Assembly: GCA_009911175.1 (NCBI GenBank)
Contig: QXWX01000004.1
Location: 62,001-126,000 of the forward strand
Reading direction: 5' to 3'
DNA length: 64,000 nucleotides
Source of the DNA: Lachnospiraceae bacterium
GTDB taxonomy: Bacteria; Bacillota_A; Clostridia; Lachnospirales; Lachnospiraceae
In this document: piece by piece, positions 25,009 through 34,830 of the stretch
How the letters are laid out: each line of letters starts with the position of its first letter
How positions within the stretch are numbered: position 1 is the stretch's first letter
Notes under the pieces: generated by a model
The model's database searches: none
Told to the model about the DNA's origin: nothing
The model's input: only the letters and a program-made list of their open reading frames with translations
Position numbers and translations under genes: made by a program

Positions 25009-26586
25009 TCAGTTCATCTGTTCCATGGTATCAAACCGGACAGACGCCAGCGCCCCCATCACTGCAGTTACTATGATACTATAAATCAGTATGATTGGAA
25101 AGACCAAATTGACGTGGATCAGTATCCCCGCCGCAACCGCAGCCATCCCCCCGATCCCGATGATAAACATCTGGAGGAGAATCCGGATGATATCCTGCCC
25201 GGTCTTTCCCAGGAAATCCCCGACCAGGCACTGGGCAACCACCCTGGTATACATCTTATTTGCCTGCAGCACCGTATAGATCAGGATCGTCATCAGGATC
25301 AGCCCCGGAGATACGCCCCACACCGCCCCCATGGGGACGCAGAGCACGATCCCGTCCACAAATGCTTTTACATGCTCCATCAGTGTCGCGTACCAGAGCT
25401 TTTTAAAAGGCGTATCCGGGATCAGGAACAGATAGGGGCTTTTCAGCTCCGTTTCCCATTTTCCCGTGATTCCCGAAAATACCAGTGTCATGTAAGCCGT
25501 CATTCCCAGCAGAAAAAGCTGGGGAACCTCTGTCCGTCCAACGTTCTGCCTGAGGGCGAACGCCATGACCGCGGAGGCTACCAGGTTGATGACAGTAGCC
25601 TTGGTAAAAATAAACCACCGTTCCTTTTTGTATTCCAGAAGCTGCCGGTAAAAGACCGCCTTCGCTCCGCTTGCCCGGTAATCCCCCGAGATCCGGCGGA
25701 ACTTCCGTTTCTTCTCCCCGATGCCGGTGACCATCTCACCGCTGTTTTGCTTCCGCTTCATCTCCGCGTAATCATCCGCAAATTTCGCCGCGTCTTCATA
25801 ATAGGCTCCTTCGCAGCGCATATGCTTCGCCGTCAGAAACGCGGCTGCCACCGTACAGACATACAGAGCCGTACAGACCATATTCAGGTTCGTGGGGCCC
25901 GTCAGGATCAACCGGTAAGCCGCAATATTCCAGCCCACTACGGGGATCATCTGCAGTCCCGGCCAGTCAAAGAAGGCGGAAACCGTCGCCAGGCTGAAGC
26001 CCTCCCGGCGGAAATACAGAACAAGAAACAAAGTCATTGCTCCGAGAAAGATTTTGATCCCCAGACTCAGTCCTTTCATGAACCGTTCCGGCAGCGTTTC
26101 ATTTGTATACATGAATACCATCACGCTGACTTCCAGCAAAAGCTCCAGGATGCACCCCACAATGAAGAACAGCGCCATTCTCCAGGGCTCCACACTGAAT
26201 ACGGTCACCCCGGCCAGCACGAACAGCAGACTGACGACCACTGAGGTCAGATAGTTCATCCAGGCGCTGTGGATCAGGATCAGCTTTGGGCTGATCGGGG
26301 CCGGAAACACAAAATGCGGATGCGCCTGCCGAAATATGACTCCTTTTCTGGATGAATAAGCGAGAAAATCCGACAGGAAAATGTAGATCGTCCACACGGA
26401 GACCAGAGCGATCAGGCCGTCCGCGGAATCAAACCGCAGCTCCGTCACCAGCTTTCCCACCATAAACAGGACATAGACCGCGTAAACCCCGAGTAAAATG
26501 ATGAGGATCAAAGTGACCGGTTTTTTCAGCGCCCGCTTTACGTTATTGACAAAAGACCGCCAGGTCAGATATAACAATGCCCTCAT
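25009..26586 (-). CDS. ABC exporter permease (putative ABC exporter family)
   Basis: This 525-residue membrane protein has about 10-12 hydrophobic segments and charged cytoplasmic stretches. It begins MRALLYLTWRSFVNNVKRAL. The pattern is that of the large Firmicutes permeases that work with a single ATPase subunit, as in the YhaP/ABC exporter group. The ATG overlaps the stop of the ATPase gene by 4 nt. The cargo is not known. Direct repeats (GGAAAATGAT twice) and two small hairpins lie behind its stop, before mgsA. Confidence 0.75.
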   Translation of the reverse strand: MRALLYLTWRSFVNNVKRALKKPVTLILIILLGVYAVYVLFMVGKLVTELRFDSADGLIALVSVWTIYIFLSDFLAYSSRKGVIFRQAHPHFVFPAPISPKLILIHSAWMNYLTSVVVSLLFVLAGVTVFSVEPWRMALFFIVGCILELLLEVSVMVFMYTNETLPERFMKGLSLGIKIFLGAMTLFLVLYFRREGFSLATVSAFFDWPGLQMIPVVGWNIAAYRLILTGPTNLNMVCTALYVCTVAAAFLTAKHMRCEGAYYEDAAKFADDYAEMKRKQNSGEMVTGIGEKKRKFRRISGDYRASGAKAVFYRQLLEYKKERWFIFTKATVINLVASAVMAFALRQNVGRTEVPQLFLLGMTAYMTLVFSGITGKWETELKSPYLFLIPDTPFKKLWYATLMEHVKAFVDGIVLCVPMGAVWGVSPGLILMTILIYTVLQANKMYTRVVAQCLVGDFLGKTGQDIIRILLQMFIIGIGGMAAVAAGILIHVNLVFPIILIYSIIVTAVMGALASVRFDTMEQMN

Positions 26587-27281
26587 CGCTTCTCACCGCC
26601 CGTCATCTCAAAGAACAGGTCGTCCAGATCCTTTTCCCCGACGTCCTCTTTTCGATAGGAACCGATGATATGGCTCTGATCCATCACGAACATGACGTCC
26701 CACAGCTCCTCCACCATCTCCAGCATATGGGTGCTGATCAGCACGGTCACTCCCTGGTCCCGCAGCTCCAGCACTACCTTTTTCAGTTCCTTGATGGCCT
26801 GGGGATCCAGCCCCACCATGGGCTCGTCCAGCAGGATCACCCGGGGCTTGATGGCCAGGGCGCAGCAGATGCTGACCTTCTGCATCATTCCCTTAGACAG
26901 TTCATTCCCCAGCTTATCCTGCTTGTCGGCCAGTTCAAAGCGCTCAAATAATGTCTGTACCTCTTCGTCCGTAATAGTACTGGAATATGCCTTCCGGATA
27001 TATTCCACATGCTCCCGAACCGTCAGGGCGTCAAACATGGCCGGGATCTCCGGCACATATCCGAAGATCTTCTTCGCCTCCAATGACCTGGAAGACATTC
27101 CCTGGATCCCGATCCTGCCCTGATACCGCAGGAGCCCTGCAATACTTTTGATGATCGTGGATTTTCCGGCGCCGTTGGGGCCAAGCAGGATCCCCACCTG
27201 GCCGTCCGGCACGAAAAAGCTGACCTTATCCACAGCCAGATGCTTTCCGTATGATTTACTCAATTCCTGAATCTCTAACAT
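26583..27281 (-). CDS. ABC transporter ATP-binding subunit
   Basis: This ATPase of 232 residues energises the exporter encoded by the overlapping downstream gene. The Walker A motif is GPNGAGKSTI near residue 35. The signature LSKGMMQKV is a variant of LSGGQ, Walker B is RVILLDEPMVGLD, and the H-loop is STHML. The variant signature is frequent in drug or peptide exporters of the CcmA type. It starts with an ATG after GGCGGAAGAAATC. Confidence 0.9.
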   Translation of the reverse strand: MLEIQELSKSYGKHLAVDKVSFFVPDGQVGILLGPNGAGKSTIIKSIAGLLRYQGRIGIQGMSSRSLEAKKIFGYVPEIPAMFDALTVREHVEYIRKAYSSTITDEEVQTLFERFELADKQDKLGNELSKGMMQKVSICCALAIKPRVILLDEPMVGLDPQAIKELKKVVLELRDQGVTVLISTHMLEMVEELWDVMFVMDQSHIIGSYRKEDVGEKDLDDLFFEMTGGEKR

Positions 27282-27384
27282 GATTTCTTCCGCCTTCTTT
27301 ATCTATCTGCCGCAATTTCCCGCTGTACACAGAGGAAATATCCCTCCCTGCGGGGACAGTCATGCCTGCCGGCCCGCCTGAATT

Positions 27385-28299
27385 TTACAGTTCTTCCGCA
27401 TTTTCCGACTCCTCATCTTCGATTTCAATAGGATCGTAATACCGGATCAGCGCCTGAGTTCCCAGATCGCCCATGCCTTCCGCTTCCAATTCCTCACAGC
27501 CTGCAAGCACGGTGCTTAAAACGTCAAGTGAAAGTCCGCTCATATTTGCCTCGATCAGGGCCAGCCGCATGTCTTTGATAAAATGCTTCATAAAAAATCC
27601 CGGCGCAAAGTCCTCCTTCACGATCTTGGGTCCCAGGCTGTCCAACTGTCTGCTGCCCGCCGCGCCTGCGGATACCGATCGCAGCAGCGTGTCCGGATCC
27701 AGTCCTTTTTCCCTGGCATAGGCAATGGCCTCGCATACGCCTGAGAGCGCTCCGGCGATCATGATCTGGTTGGCCAGCTTGCAGTGCTGTCCACAGCCCG
27801 CCTTTCCCTGATAATTGATGTTGGTCCCCATGGCCTCAAAAAGAGGCATGCAGGCTTCAAAGTCCGCCTGATCACCGCCCACCAGAATGGAGAGGGTCCC
27901 TGCTTTCGCCCCGGTATCTCCCCCGGTCACCGGCGCGTCCAGAACATGGCAGCCCTTTTTGCCGCCCTCCTGATAGATCTTTTCCGCAAGCTGGGGGCTG
28001 GTGGTCGTCATGTCGATCAGATAAGCTCCCTCTTTTACATGGTCCAGGATATTTCCCTCATCAAAATAAACCTCTTCCACGTCCTGCGGAAATCCCACGA
28101 TGGTGATCACTGCGTCCCGGTCTTTTACACAGTCCGCAATGCTTTCGTGAAACACCGCGCCCTCGCCGATCACATCCTCCACCTTGGATCTGGTCCTTGC
28201 ATAGATGTGCAGGTCAAAGCCTGCCTTCATCAAATTGCGCACCATGGATTTTCCCATGATCCCCACGCCGATAAATCCAATACTTTGTATCTCTCCCAA
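27385..28299 (-). CDS. Beta-hydroxyacid dehydrogenase (GarR/GlxR/3-hydroxyisobutyrate type)
   Basis: This NAD(P)-dependent oxidoreductase of 304 residues begins with the dinucleotide fold IGFIGVGIMGKSMVRNL. It has the substrate motif DAPVTGGDTGAKAGTLSI near residue 120 and the catalytic lysine in GCGQHCKLANQIM. Members reduce tartronate semialdehyde or oxidise 3-hydroxyisobutyrate and similar acids, so the substrate is undecided. The start codon is TTG with GGAGGG 7 nt upstream. The acidic C-terminal tail (EIEDEESENAEEL) is unusual. Confidence 0.85.
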   Translation of the reverse strand: MGEIQSIGFIGVGIMGKSMVRNLMKAGFDLHIYARTRSKVEDVIGEGAVFHESIADCVKDRDAVITIVGFPQDVEEVYFDEGNILDHVKEGAYLIDMTTTSPQLAEKIYQEGGKKGCHVLDAPVTGGDTGAKAGTLSILVGGDQADFEACMPLFEAMGTNINYQGKAGCGQHCKLANQIMIAGALSGVCEAIAYAREKGLDPDTLLRSVSAGAAGSRQLDSLGPKIVKEDFAPGFFMKHFIKDMRLALIEANMSGLSLDVLSTVLAGCEELEAEGMGDLGTQALIRYYDPIEIEDEESENAEEL

Positions 28300-28417
28300 T
28301 GTTCTGCCCTCCGTATTTTCTATATAAACTGCCTTCTTTCAAACGACCACTGCTCTCACACAAACCGCTCTTCGAGAGGTCCTGCCGCCCTGTCTGCCTC
28401 CTCTGGGTCAGTAGCCA

Positions 28418-29089
28418 TCAGTCCTCTGCTTTTTCCACAATCTCTCCCTGCTTCTTGTAGATGCTGCCGCCGGGAACAAATCCCCGGACCGAGGACAGCG
28501 GGTAGATATTCGTATGCGCCCCGATAACGGTTCCCGGATTGAGGACGCTGCCGCAGCCTACCTCCACCTCGTCTCCCAGCATGGCGCCGAACTTTTTCAT
28601 CCCGGTCTCAATCCTTTCATCCAAAGCCTTCACCACCACCAGCTTCTTATCCGACTTTACATTGGAGGTAATGGAGCCTGCGCCCATATGAGCCTTATAG
28701 CCCAAAATGGAATCGCCCACATAATTATAATGGGGAACCTGCACCTTATTGAACAGAATCACATTTTTCAGCTCCGTAGAATTTCCTACTACCGCGCCTT
28801 CTCCCACAATGGCATTTCCCCGAATAAACGCGCAGTGGCGGACCTCCGCATCCTTTCCGATGATGGCCGGACCGTTGATAAATGCGGTGGGCGCCACCTT
28901 CGCCGACCTGGCAATCCAGATATTCTCTCCCCGTCTCTCATACTCCTCCGGTGAAAGCGTGGCTCCAAGCTCCAGGATAAACGCGCTGATCCTGGGGAGC
29001 ACCTCCCACGGATAGGTGACCCCGTCAAACAGGGTTGCCGCAATGGTTTCCTCTAAAGTGTAAAGTTCCTGTACGGTTAATGCTTTCAT
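28418..29089 (-). CDS. Left-handed beta-helix (hexapeptide) protein, UDP-GlcNAc pyrophosphorylase-related
   Basis: This 223-residue protein has hexapeptide repeats in the middle (ARSAKVAPTAFINGPAIIG through NPGTVIGAHTNIYPLSSVRG), forming a parallel beta-helix. It resembles the C-terminal half of GlmU-type enzymes but lacks a nucleotidyltransferase domain. The product may be an acyltransferase or a sugar-phosphate-binding protein. The ATG at 29089 has AGGAGATCACT before it, and the longer frame is dismissed. A family 2 repeat lies directly upstream. Confidence 0.8.
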   Translation of the reverse strand: MKALTVQELYTLEETIAATLFDGVTYPWEVLPRISAFILELGATLSPEEYERRGENIWIARSAKVAPTAFINGPAIIGKDAEVRHCAFIRGNAIVGEGAVVGNSTELKNVILFNKVQVPHYNYVGDSILGYKAHMGAGSITSNVKSDKKLVVVKALDERIETGMKKFGAMLGDEVEVGCGSVLNPGTVIGAHTNIYPLSSVRGFVPGGSIYKKQGEIVEKAED

Positions 29090-29113
29090 AGTGATCTCCT
29101 TATGATTGTTTAT

Positions 29114-29319
29114 AAAATTGCCACCTGTACGGTTGGATGATCTAAAGATCATCCAACCTGCGCATTCATTCGCAAAATCCGTGCTATTGCACTCTCGCGT
29201 CTGCTGATGCAGCCGCATTTTGCTCATTCATGCGTAGGTTGCTAATCCGAGCTATCAGTTTTATTGCAATAAATTGCATAAAACTGATAGTTCGGATTGC
29301 AACCGTACAAGTTAGTAAA
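29114..29319. repeat. Long inverted-repeat element, family 2, copy a
   Basis: The outer arms share GTACGGTTG/CAACCGTAC with AAAATTGC-type ends. Inside are three more hairpins: GGTTGGATGATC with its complement, a GCGCATTCATTCGC block with its partner, and an AT-rich arm around ATGCAATTTATTGCAAT. The right end runs into the topB gene, so the last codons of topB lie in the repeat. It shares arms and core with the copy at 37694-37796. Confidence 0.8.
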
Positions 29320-31411
29320 ATTGCGATGCCTGGTCATAGCAGGCCCTGAGCTGGAACTGGTTGCGGAGGTTCTTCACCGCATCCGTTCTTCTGACGATAA
29401 ACTGGCTCAGCTTCTGCATGTATTCCTCCGGCGTGATCTCTCCCTCCGCCACATAGGACAGCCCCTTTTCCCAGCTTGCCGTCAGCTCCGGGTTCAAGAG
29501 AGGCCGGATGGAATGATCCACCACATCATAGATCATCTCTCCCTGCAGAGTGGGGGTAATGATCTGGGTCTTTTTATTTAACGCCAGATACTGAATATTC
29601 ATCAGCTTTTTCAAGATCTCCGCCCGGGTGGCGCTGGTCCCGATCCCGCTGCCCTTGATCTGGGCCCGGAGCTCTTCATCCTCAATGAGCTGTCCCGCAT
29701 TCTCCATGGCCAGGATCATGGAGCCGGAGTTATACCGCTTCGGCGGCGTAGTCTCCCCCTCTCTGATCTCCAGCCGTTCTACCGGGAGCACGGCCCCTTT
29801 CCGGATCCCCTGGACCGCCTGGAACAGATCCCGGTCCACGTTCTGCTTCTCGCCCCCGTCTCCCTCTGCTCCCCCGTCCTCTTTTGCCGTTTTTTTCGCC
29901 TGGGGAATGCCTGACACTTTGAGATAACCCTCCTCCGCCAGTACCTTGAAGCTGGAAAAAAAGCTTTCCTCTTTGATCTTTGTTACAATGGATACCTTCT
30001 GATACACTGCCGGCGGATAGAAAATGCTCAGAAAGCGGCGTACGATGCAGTCGTAGATCTTCCGGGACATGTCCGAGACAGAGCCCAGGCTCTGCAGTCC
30101 CTGCCCGGTGGGTACGATGGCATAATGATCCGTGATCTGCTTGTCATTCACATACCGGGTCTTTGCCAGGTTCTTATGGCTTCCGAACTGCAGGATATCC
30201 TGTAGATAGGGCATTGCCATCTGGTATTTGGAAAGCCCGTTCAGATTGCGGCTGATCTCCTTTGCCGCCGCTGTGGACAGCACACGGGCATCGGTACGGG
30301 GATAGGTAACCAGCTTTTTCTCATACAGCTCCTGCACGATCCGCAGCGTCTCATCGGGACTGATCTTAAACCGCTTGGAGCAGTCATTCTGCAGCTCTGC
30401 CAGATTGTAGAGGAGAGGCGGATTTTTCTTCTCCTTTTTCTTTTCGATGGAAGCCACCTGGCAGGTGAGCGTGTGCCGCGCGCCTGCCGAAGCCCCGCCG
30501 CTCTTCCCCGGCGCAGCCTGATCTTTCGGCAATTCCTGGCCTGCGTAAGTTTCTGCGGCCCCCTGCCCGTCCGTCAGGTACGCGATCAGCTCCTCCGCCT
30601 TTTCCCGGGTCTTGAATCCATTTTCCTTATACAGGTCAAAGGACTCAAACCACCGGGAGCCCTGGACCGCCTTCCATTCCCCTTCAAAGGTCTGGCCGCT
30701 GACCTGGATCGTACTCAGTACACGGTAGAAGGGCGTTTTCACAAAATCCCGAATCTCCCGCTCCCTGCGCACCACCATCCCCAGCACGCAGGTCATCACC
30801 CGGCCCACGGAAATCGCCGGTCGATCCTTCGCTCGGAGATAATTGGAAACGCTGTCCCCGTATTTTAGGGTCAGCAGACGGGAAAAGTTAATCCCCATCA
30901 GATAATCCTCTTTTGCGCGCAGGTAGGCGGAGGCACTTAAGTTGTCGTATTCCGACAGCTCCTTTGCCTCCCGGATCCCCCGCAGGATCTCCTCCTCGGT
31001 CTGGGAATCAATCCATACCCGCCTGCGCTCCTTTCCCTGCACATGGGCTTCCTGCTCCACCAGCCGATAGATGTATTCCCCTTCCCGTCCGGAGTCAGTG
31101 CACACATAGATGCGCTCCACATCCTCCCGGTTCAAAATCCCGCTGACGGTCCGAAACTGCTTTTCCACAGCCGGGATCACCTCATACCGGAACTCCTCCG
31201 GCAGAAAAGGCAGAGTATCCAGACTCCATCTTTTCAATGCAGGGTCATATTTGTCCGGATAGCTCATCGTCACCAGATGCCCGACGCACCAGGTCACGAT
31301 GGCGTTCTCCGCCTCCAGATAGCCGTCACCGCGCCGTACGTTCAATTTTAAAGCCTTGGCAAATTCCTGCGCAACACTTGGTTTCTCTGCTATATATACT
31401 GCTTTCCCCAT
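29312..31411 (-). CDS. topB: DNA topoisomerase III
   Basis: This type IA topoisomerase of 699 residues nicks and decatenates single-stranded DNA. The Toprim motif is VYIAEKPSVAQEFAKAL at the start, with acidic residues in VCTDSGREGEYIYR (DxDxxE-like). The active-site tyrosine region is EKKLVTYPRTDARVL. A glycine/lysine-rich insert follows at about residues 290-325. No zinc fingers are seen at the C-terminus. The last residues before the stop are encoded within the family 2 repeat. Confidence 0.95.
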   Translation of the reverse strand: MGKAVYIAEKPSVAQEFAKALKLNVRRGDGYLEAENAIVTWCVGHLVTMSYPDKYDPALKRWSLDTLPFLPEEFRYEVIPAVEKQFRTVSGILNREDVERIYVCTDSGREGEYIYRLVEQEAHVQGKERRRVWIDSQTEEEILRGIREAKELSEYDNLSASAYLRAKEDYLMGINFSRLLTLKYGDSVSNYLRAKDRPAISVGRVMTCVLGMVVRREREIRDFVKTPFYRVLSTIQVSGQTFEGEWKAVQGSRWFESFDLYKENGFKTREKAEELIAYLTDGQGAAETYAGQELPKDQAAPGKSGGASAGARHTLTCQVASIEKKKEKKNPPLLYNLAELQNDCSKRFKISPDETLRIVQELYEKKLVTYPRTDARVLSTAAAKEISRNLNGLSKYQMAMPYLQDILQFGSHKNLAKTRYVNDKQITDHYAIVPTGQGLQSLGSVSDMSRKIYDCIVRRFLSIFYPPAVYQKVSIVTKIKEESFFSSFKVLAEEGYLKVSGIPQAKKTAKEDGGAEGDGGEKQNVDRDLFQAVQGIRKGAVLPVERLEIREGETTPPKRYNSGSMILAMENAGQLIEDEELRAQIKGSGIGTSATRAEILKKLMNIQYLALNKKTQIITPTLQGEMIYDVVDHSIRPLLNPELTASWEKGLSYVAEGEITPEEYMQKLSQFIVRRTDAVKNLRNQFQLRACYDQASQFY

Positions 31412-31536
31412 AGATTTATACTACCCGTTCCTTATTATAATCAATTCTGATCTATTCACGCCGATGAAATCCGCCGTAAGTATTGCGCCAGCCGCATGGA
31501 ACACCGGAATCTCCGGACTGCGCCGATTCCCTGGAA

Positions 31537-32586
31537 TTATCCTTCCCTGCGGAAGCGGTACGCCGTCACCGTGTGATAAGCATGCCCTGCCCTGCAGACA
31601 GAGCTTGGAAAATTCTCATGATGGACAGCGTCCGGAAAATACTGGGTCTCAAAGCAGACCGCAGCACGGTACGGATACACCGCCCCGTCTTTTCCGGTTT
31701 CCTGATCCAGGAAATTGCTTGTATACACCTGAATGCCTGGCAGGTCTGTATACACGTCCATGACGATACCGCTTTCATGCGCGGCCGCCTCCGCTACTTT
31801 ACCAAACTTTCCGCCATTTTTCAATACCCAGTTGTGGTCATAGCCCCTTCCCAGACGGATTGCTTCAAAGTCAGAGTCGATCTCGTCACCGATCACACGC
31901 CCGTTCCTAAAATCCATGGGCGTGCCTGCCACATCCATGAACTCTCCCGTAGGGATGGAATCCGCGTCTGTGAGAGTAAATGCATCCGCATCCAGGGTCA
32001 CCTCATGAGAAAGGATATTTCCGCTGTCATGTCCATTCAGATTAAAATAGCTGTGGTTTGTCATGTTGATGACCGTATCCGCATCCGGAACCGCATCGTA
32101 TGTAAACCGGAGCTCATTCTCCTCTGTCAGGGTACATGTGATCTTCATATCCAGCGCCCCGGGAAATCCCTGATCCCCGTCCGGACTGTGCAGCAGGAAG
32201 GTCAAATGATCATCCGCGATCTCCTCTGCTTCCCAGAAACGCTTGTTATAGACGTCCGGTCCGCTGTGCAGATTGTTGCTGTTCTGATTGGCAGTCAGGG
32301 AAACGGTCACGCCGTTTAGTTCAAAGGAAGCCCCTCCGATCCGGTTCGCGTTACGGCCCACCGGCGCGCCGATGGATTCTGTGCCTGCCTCATATCCGGC
32401 TGCGTTTTCATAACCCAATACCACGTCCCGAAGCCGCCCTTCCCGGTCCGGCACAAACAGCCTCACCAGCGAAGCGCCGTAATCCGTAAATTCCGCCGAC
32501 ATCCCGGCATCATTCGTCAGAGTGTACAGCTTTGCTTCCTTCCCGTCTTTTACTGTTCCAAACGCACTGATCTTGATTGGTTTCAT
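31537..32586 (-). CDS. galM: Aldose 1-epimerase (galactose mutarotase)
   Basis: This cytosolic enzyme of 349 residues interconverts alpha and beta anomers of hexoses. Typical motifs are APVGRNANRI, the NNLHSG substrate loop, and the catalytic histidine in MTNHSYFNLNGH. The catalytic glutamate is in AVCFETQYFPDAVH. The ribosome site is GGAGGAAAACAG. No other sugar gene is beside it. Confidence 0.94.
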   Translation of the reverse strand: MKPIKISAFGTVKDGKEAKLYTLTNDAGMSAEFTDYGASLVRLFVPDREGRLRDVVLGYENAAGYEAGTESIGAPVGRNANRIGGASFELNGVTVSLTANQNSNNLHSGPDVYNKRFWEAEEIADDHLTFLLHSPDGDQGFPGALDMKITCTLTEENELRFTYDAVPDADTVINMTNHSYFNLNGHDSGNILSHEVTLDADAFTLTDADSIPTGEFMDVAGTPMDFRNGRVIGDEIDSDFEAIRLGRGYDHNWVLKNGGKFGKVAEAAAHESGIVMDVYTDLPGIQVYTSNFLDQETGKDGAVYPYRAAVCFETQYFPDAVHHENFPSSVCRAGHAYHTVTAYRFRREG

Positions 32587-32615
32587 CTGTTTTCCTCCTA
32601 TACTTGTTTTATCTG

Positions 32616-34742
32616 TTATTTTCTCTTTTTGATCTGAACTACGGGCACAGCGTCACGCAGCCTGGACAAAAGGGACTTCCTTTCCTCAATCCGTTCCGGC
32701 CGTTTCGCGTGAAGCGCTTCCTTCATGAAAATCTCCTGGGCGCAAATTTTCCGCTCCCCGCCCTTCTTTTTCTGATACGTTCCGTCGCTGGTCATGACCC
32801 TTGCTTTTACATTGTCCGCAAGCATGATCGCCAGATACCGCACAAGCTGTTTTTTGATGGCCGGGTCATAGATCGGGCAGGCCACCTCCACACGCTTTTC
32901 CGTGTTCCGGGTCATCATGTCCGCAGAGCCGATGTACACCTTCTTCTCATCCCCGGATCCAAAGACAAATACTCTGGGGTGCTCCAGGTAGCGGCCTACG
33001 ATGCTGGTCACGGTGAGGTTCTCCGTTTCTCCCGGAATGCCCGGCAGCACGCAGCAGATTCCCCGCACGATCAGGTCGATCTTCACGCCGGCCCTGGACG
33101 CCTCCGCCACCTTCCGGATAAAATCAATATCCGTAACGGAATTCATTTTCATCAGGACTCTTCCCGAGGTTCCTTTCTTGATTTCCTCATCAATCAGCAT
33201 CAGCACCTTCTGCTTTAAGCTGGTAGGAGACACGATCAGATGCTGGTATGCGCCGTGGAGGTTGCTGATGGCCATATTTTTGAAAAAGACCGCCGCGTCC
33301 TCCCCGATCGCCTGGTTGGCTGTCATAAGAGAAAAGTCGGTATACATTTTCGCCGTCTTTTCGTTGTAATTGCCGGTTCCGATCTGGGTAATATAGCGGA
33401 TCTCGTTGCGGCTGCGGTAGGTGATCAGGCAGATCTTGGAGTGGACCTTGTACCCCTCGAAGCCGTAGATCACTCGGCAGCCTGCCTCTTCCATACGCTC
33501 TGCCCAGTCGATGTTGTTCTGCTCGTCAAACCGCGCGCGCAGCTCGATCAGGGCTGTGACCTCCTTGCCGTTTTCTGCGGCGGCACACAGATATTCCACC
33601 AGCCTGGTCTTCTTCGCCAGCCGATAAATGGTGATCTTGATGGTCATGACATCGGGATCCACCGACGCTTCGCGGATCAGCTGCAGGAACGGCTCCATAC
33701 TCTCATAGGGGTAGGAAAGAAGGATGTCCCGGCGCTTCACCTGGGCCATCACGCTGCCCTCCGCCACCGATGCCGACGGCTGAGGAACAAAGGTCTCATC
33801 CGTCAGGGAGCGTTTCATGGAATCTGGCACCTTCTCGATCACAGAGAACACGAAATCCAGCGTCATGGGCATCTTGGTCCGGAAAATGCATTCTTGGGTG
33901 ACGTTGAACTTCTCACAGAAAAACTTCTCCATCTCTTTTCCAAGGGGGCTTGCCACCTCCAGGCGGACCACTGCCATCCTTCTTCTCTTGTGCAGGGCTT
34001 TTTGCATCACGAAACGGAAGTCATCATTGTCCGCATAGGAATCATCGTCCGGAGAGATGTCGGCGTTCCGTGTGACGCAGATATAATTTTTATCGGACAC
34101 CTGGTACTGACCGAAGATCAGCTCCATGTATTCCAGGATCACCTTTTCGATGCGAATATAACGCACATCATGTCCCGGAAGGTACACGATCTTGGGCACG
34201 AACTGGGGAATCGGAACGATCCCCATCATAGTCCGGTCATCCAGCTTGAGATTCGCCACAATGTAGACTTCCTTATTAAGCAGGTGGGGGAACGGATGGT
34301 TCACATCCACGATCTGCGGGGAAAGCACCGGCAAGACCTGTTCCTTAAAATATTTTTTAATAAACTTCTTTTCCTGGGGCTCCAGCTCCTTGAAGCCCAT
34401 GCTGCTAATCCCATAGGTGGAAAGCTGTTTCTTGATCTCCGAATAGGTCTTATCCCGCTCCTTGTAAAGGGGCGCCACCGCGCCGTAGATCGCCTTAAGC
34501 TGCTCCCCCGGCGTCATCCCGGATTTCAGATCCACCTTTTTGTTGTCCACGGCCGCCATGTTTAAGAGGTTGCCGACCCGGATCATAAAAAATTCGTCCA
34601 GGTTGCTGGTAAAGATGGAGACGAACTTCATCCGCTCCAGAAGCGGCACGCTCTCGTCCCGTGCCTCCTCCAGGACCCGCTGGTTAAACCGCAGCCAGGA
34701 CAATTCCCTGTTTTGTGTGTAGTTCATTTTTTCCTTGCTCAT
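32616..34742 (-). CDS. ppk1: Polyphosphate kinase 1
   Basis: This 708-residue enzyme builds inorganic polyphosphate from ATP. The domains run in order: an N-terminal helical domain (NRELSWLRFNQRVLEEA), the head domain, and two phospholipase-D-like catalytic domains. The phosphorylated histidine lies in YKVHSKICLI near residue 430 and the second histidine in the region of IGSADMMTRNTEKRVEV. The C-terminus is basic. It starts after AGGAGG, 5 nt before the ATG. Confidence 0.96.
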   Translation of the reverse strand: MSKEKMNYTQNRELSWLRFNQRVLEEARDESVPLLERMKFVSIFTSNLDEFFMIRVGNLLNMAAVDNKKVDLKSGMTPGEQLKAIYGAVAPLYKERDKTYSEIKKQLSTYGISSMGFKELEPQEKKFIKKYFKEQVLPVLSPQIVDVNHPFPHLLNKEVYIVANLKLDDRTMMGIVPIPQFVPKIVYLPGHDVRYIRIEKVILEYMELIFGQYQVSDKNYICVTRNADISPDDDSYADNDDFRFVMQKALHKRRRMAVVRLEVASPLGKEMEKFFCEKFNVTQECIFRTKMPMTLDFVFSVIEKVPDSMKRSLTDETFVPQPSASVAEGSVMAQVKRRDILLSYPYESMEPFLQLIREASVDPDVMTIKITIYRLAKKTRLVEYLCAAAENGKEVTALIELRARFDEQNNIDWAERMEEAGCRVIYGFEGYKVHSKICLITYRSRNEIRYITQIGTGNYNEKTAKMYTDFSLMTANQAIGEDAAVFFKNMAISNLHGAYQHLIVSPTSLKQKVLMLIDEEIKKGTSGRVLMKMNSVTDIDFIRKVAEASRAGVKIDLIVRGICCVLPGIPGETENLTVTSIVGRYLEHPRVFVFGSGDEKKVYIGSADMMTRNTEKRVEVACPIYDPAIKKQLVRYLAIMLADNVKARVMTSDGTYQKKKGGERKICAQEIFMKEALHAKRPERIEERKSLLSRLRDAVPVVQIKKRK

Positions 34743-34830
34743 CTTCTTTTCCTCCTGGTTTCATAAATCCTGCCTGATCGGACGATATGCGTCCATGATT
34801 GCAGGACAGATATTCTTCCTTGTGCAGAAT

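Noticed and set aside
33240..34565. 441-codon frame on the plus strand
   Set aside because: It is antisense to ppk1, with no recognisable motif or ribosome site.
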